In this document: positions 62,264 through 64,000 of the stretch, in pieces
Numbering within the stretch: position 1 is the stretch's first letter
Layout of the letters: each line of letters opens with the position of its first letter
From: Rebecca billardiae RCC1528
Taxonomy: Eukaryota > Haptophyta
NCBI GenBank assembly: GCA_965240325.2
Contig: OZ251245.1
Coordinates: 310,001-374,000, forward strand
Direction of reading: 5' to 3'
DNA length: 64,000 bases
Program-made: the position numbers and the translations under genes
Notes under the pieces: generated by a model
What the model saw: the letters and a program-made list of their open reading frames with translations, nothing else
What the model was told of the DNA's origin: nothing
Databases searched by the model: none

Positions 62264-63798
62264 ATGCGCGCTCTCCGTGTGGCCCTCGCGCTTGCGCTCG
62301 TCGCGGTGGCCGGCGCCTACGTTGGGCAGCCGGCGTGCCGCGCCTCGCGCTCGCGCCTGGTGAAGCCCTCGGCGGCAGTCATGCTCGCCAAGAAGTGTAC
62401 GCGCACTGCGCGGGGCGCGCGCGCGCGCATCGGAGACCGGGCCTCCCGATGGACCCTTCGAGCGCTTGCCGCCGCGGTGTGCCCTCGGCAACGGCGTCGC
62501 CTTCGCGGGCCGGCCGGCGCGTGCGAGTGTGGGGGCATGCTCCTCGGCGGCCAGCGGCCCCGCCCGCCGTGCCGCCGTGCCCGTGCCGACTGCCCTTGTC
62601 ACGCTCACGACTGTCTGTCCGCCCTCGCGCGCCGCCGATGCGCGTCTCTTGCGCCGCGGCGCCGGGCACGCAGCGCCGGGCGGTGGCGAGAAGCTCCCGT
62701 TCAACGCGCCGCCGAAGCGCGTGAAGGGCGACTTCAAGTCGTCGCCGCTCTACCTGCAGGGCCTCACGGAGTGGGACTCGCCGGAGGAGTTCAAGCGTCG
62801 GTTCGCGGTCACGGCTGCGTTTGGCGGTGAGCGGCGCGAGCGAGCTAACCCTAACCCAACCCTAAACCCTAACCCTGCGCGCGGGAAGGGGCAGCCGCCG
62901 CGCGAGACGCGCTGCGTGCGTGAGGGGCGTGGGTGGCGTGTGGGAGGGCGCGCGAGCCTCGGGCTCCGCGCCGCGCGGGCCGAATCGCTCGCACGCGTCG
63001 GCGGGCGCACGCGCGCCGCCCTGGCCTGGCGCTCACACGCGGGCCCGCGCGCGCCACGCGCACCGTGCGCGCCCGTCAGGCTGGGCCGCGGCGTTCGGCC
63101 TGTACGCGGTCGCGAGCAGCAAGGGCGGCGTCACCGCTCCGTCGGAGAAGGCGACTGCGCCGCGCCAGTCCAAGTATGCCAAGCCTCCCGAGAAGAAGCC
63201 TGTGGTGCGCGCACAGGCGCCCCGCCCTACGCAGCGCGGCGCACTTGTCCCTCAGCCCGCGCGAGCCGAGCACGGCGCGTGCACAGCCGCTGGCTCCGAG
63301 CGGCGCCGCGCTCAGCTGCCGTGCCGAGCGCGCTGCCGGGCTGTGTGCCGGGCGGTGCGGCACGGGAGCCACGCGGCGCGGCGGCGCTGGTCCTGCCCGT
63401 GGCCCCCGTGCCCGCACACCTGCCGACCCTGTCATGCCCGTCAAGCCATCAGTGCCCCTCGCGCCCCGCAGCGCGTTGCGCCCTGCCCTGCGGTCCCTCT
63501 CACAGCGCTCTCCCGCGCGGCGCCTCCCGCGCGCCCGCCGCGCCCCGTGCGCCTGGCGTCTGAGCAGAAGCTCGTCCGGCCTGGGGACAAGACGGAGCCG
63601 AAGAAGCTCAAGTACAAGGGCGAGAAGAAGGGCGCGGCGCCGCCGCCGCCGCCGGAGGCGAAGGCGCCGCCGCCGCCGCCGCCGCCGCCCGCTGTTGAGC
63701 CGCCGCCGCCGCCGCCGCCGCCGCCAAAGGCCGAGGCCCCGCCGCCGCCGCCGCCGCCCGCGCCCGCGCCCGCGCCCGCACCGGAGCCCAAGGCGGCC

Positions 63799-63852
<54 letters not shown>

Positions 63853-63891
63853 GCGCCCAAGGCGAAGGCGGTCAAGGCAGACACTGCGGAG
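62264..63891 (+). CDS. Proline-rich membrane protein, possibly plastid-targeted, 3' end outside window
   Basis: Not a recognised family. Exons read as 62264-62396, 62674-62826, 63080-63204 and 63568-63891, with a further donor at 63892, so the gene continues past the window. The first 20 residues (MRALRVALALALVAVAGA) are a signal peptide. A basic Ser/Arg-rich stretch follows, giving a bipartite leader like those of secondary-plastid proteins (inferred). Exon 2 encodes LPFNAPPKRVKGDFKSSPLYLQG. The exon 2/3 join gives a TM helix (AVTAAFGGWAAFGLYAVA). Exon 4 is Lys-rich, then about 80 residues of polyproline with AKA/PKA interruptions. Introns 2 to 4 start GTGAGC, GTGCGC and GTGTGT; the donor of intron 1 is uncertain by 2 nt. 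Confidence 0.55.
62844..62876 (+). repeat. CCCTAA telomere-like tract in intron 2 of the last gene
   Basis: Four to five CCCTAA-type units with small irregularities, about 20 nt downstream of the 5' splice site at 62827. The sense strand reads CCCTAA. Confidence 0.92.
63632..63851 (+). repeat. CCG-repeat tract encoding polyproline
   Basis: Runs of CCG codons broken by GAG/AAG/GCG codons, in frame with exon 4 of the last gene. Confidence 0.9.
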
Positions 63892-64000
63892 GTGTGTGTG
63901 TCGCCCCGCCGCGCCGCGCAGACTGCGCAGAGAGCGCGGCCACGCGCACGCCCCGAGCCTCTCGCACCGCGCCCGGCCGTTGGCAGCAGCCCGCCGCTGA

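Overview
The window looks like nuclear DNA of a GC-rich unicellular alga, most likely a haptophyte. This rests on several things seen in the sequence: short GC-rich spliceosomal introns that nearly all open with GTGCG or a close variant; TTAGGG/CCCTAA-type telomere-like tracts inside introns (the chlorophyte type would be TTTAGGG); abundant di- and trinucleotide microsatellites between genes; proline-rich cell-surface proteins; and a rhodopsin joined to a histidine kinase. Species and lineage are inferred, not proven. No tRNA or rRNA gene was recognised.

Layout. 1-2,047: a two-exon GH32 beta-fructosidase. 2,048-8,989: a repeat-rich block dominated by a 6-kb element (2,856-8,818) whose 1.29-kb inverted arms are almost identical and which shows no transposase. 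8,990-16,627: a formylglycine-type sulfatase, a sulfotransferase-like protein, a Zn2Cys6 DNA-binding domain fused to a sialate-O-acetylesterase-type esterase, and a surface protein with a Cu/Zn-SOD-like domain. 17,766-25,811: a UPF1-like SF1 helicase, a sugar porter and a coiled-coil protein. 25,987-31,800: a three-TM proline-rich protein, a LOG-family enzyme and a secreted or membrane-anchored RCC1-repeat protein in four exons. 31,801-34,061: degenerate sequence with no convincing gene. 34,062-44,654: a secretory TupA-like ATP-grasp protein, an SDR oxidoreductase, an ER-retained (KDEL) DUF3431 protein, a Sel1-repeat/MYND protein, a Trm11-like tRNA methyltransferase and a secreted methyltransferase-like protein. 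45,364-50,577: six-exon Arp3 in divergent arrangement with a glycine-rich protein carrying a TIR-like domain. 51,213-55,955: a rhodopsin-PAS-histidine kinase-receiver protein and phosphoserine phosphatase. 56,768-61,972: a muniscin-type endocytic adaptor with an unusual N-terminal half, and a tandem ubiquitin-like protein. 62,264-end: a proline-rich, possibly plastid-targeted membrane protein cut by the window edge.

Functionally, the first quarter is enriched for carbohydrate and sulfated-polysaccharide enzymes (GH32, sulfatase, sulfotransferase-like, acetylesterase) beside extracellular matrix-like proteins. The second half mixes housekeeping genes (Trm11, Arp3, PSPH, SF1 helicase, muniscin) with one elaborate light-sensing phosphorelay protein.

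Gene models with introns were built by joining reading frames at splice sites that restore a conserved family alignment. All phases were checked by exon length. Transcript data would be needed to confirm the starts.
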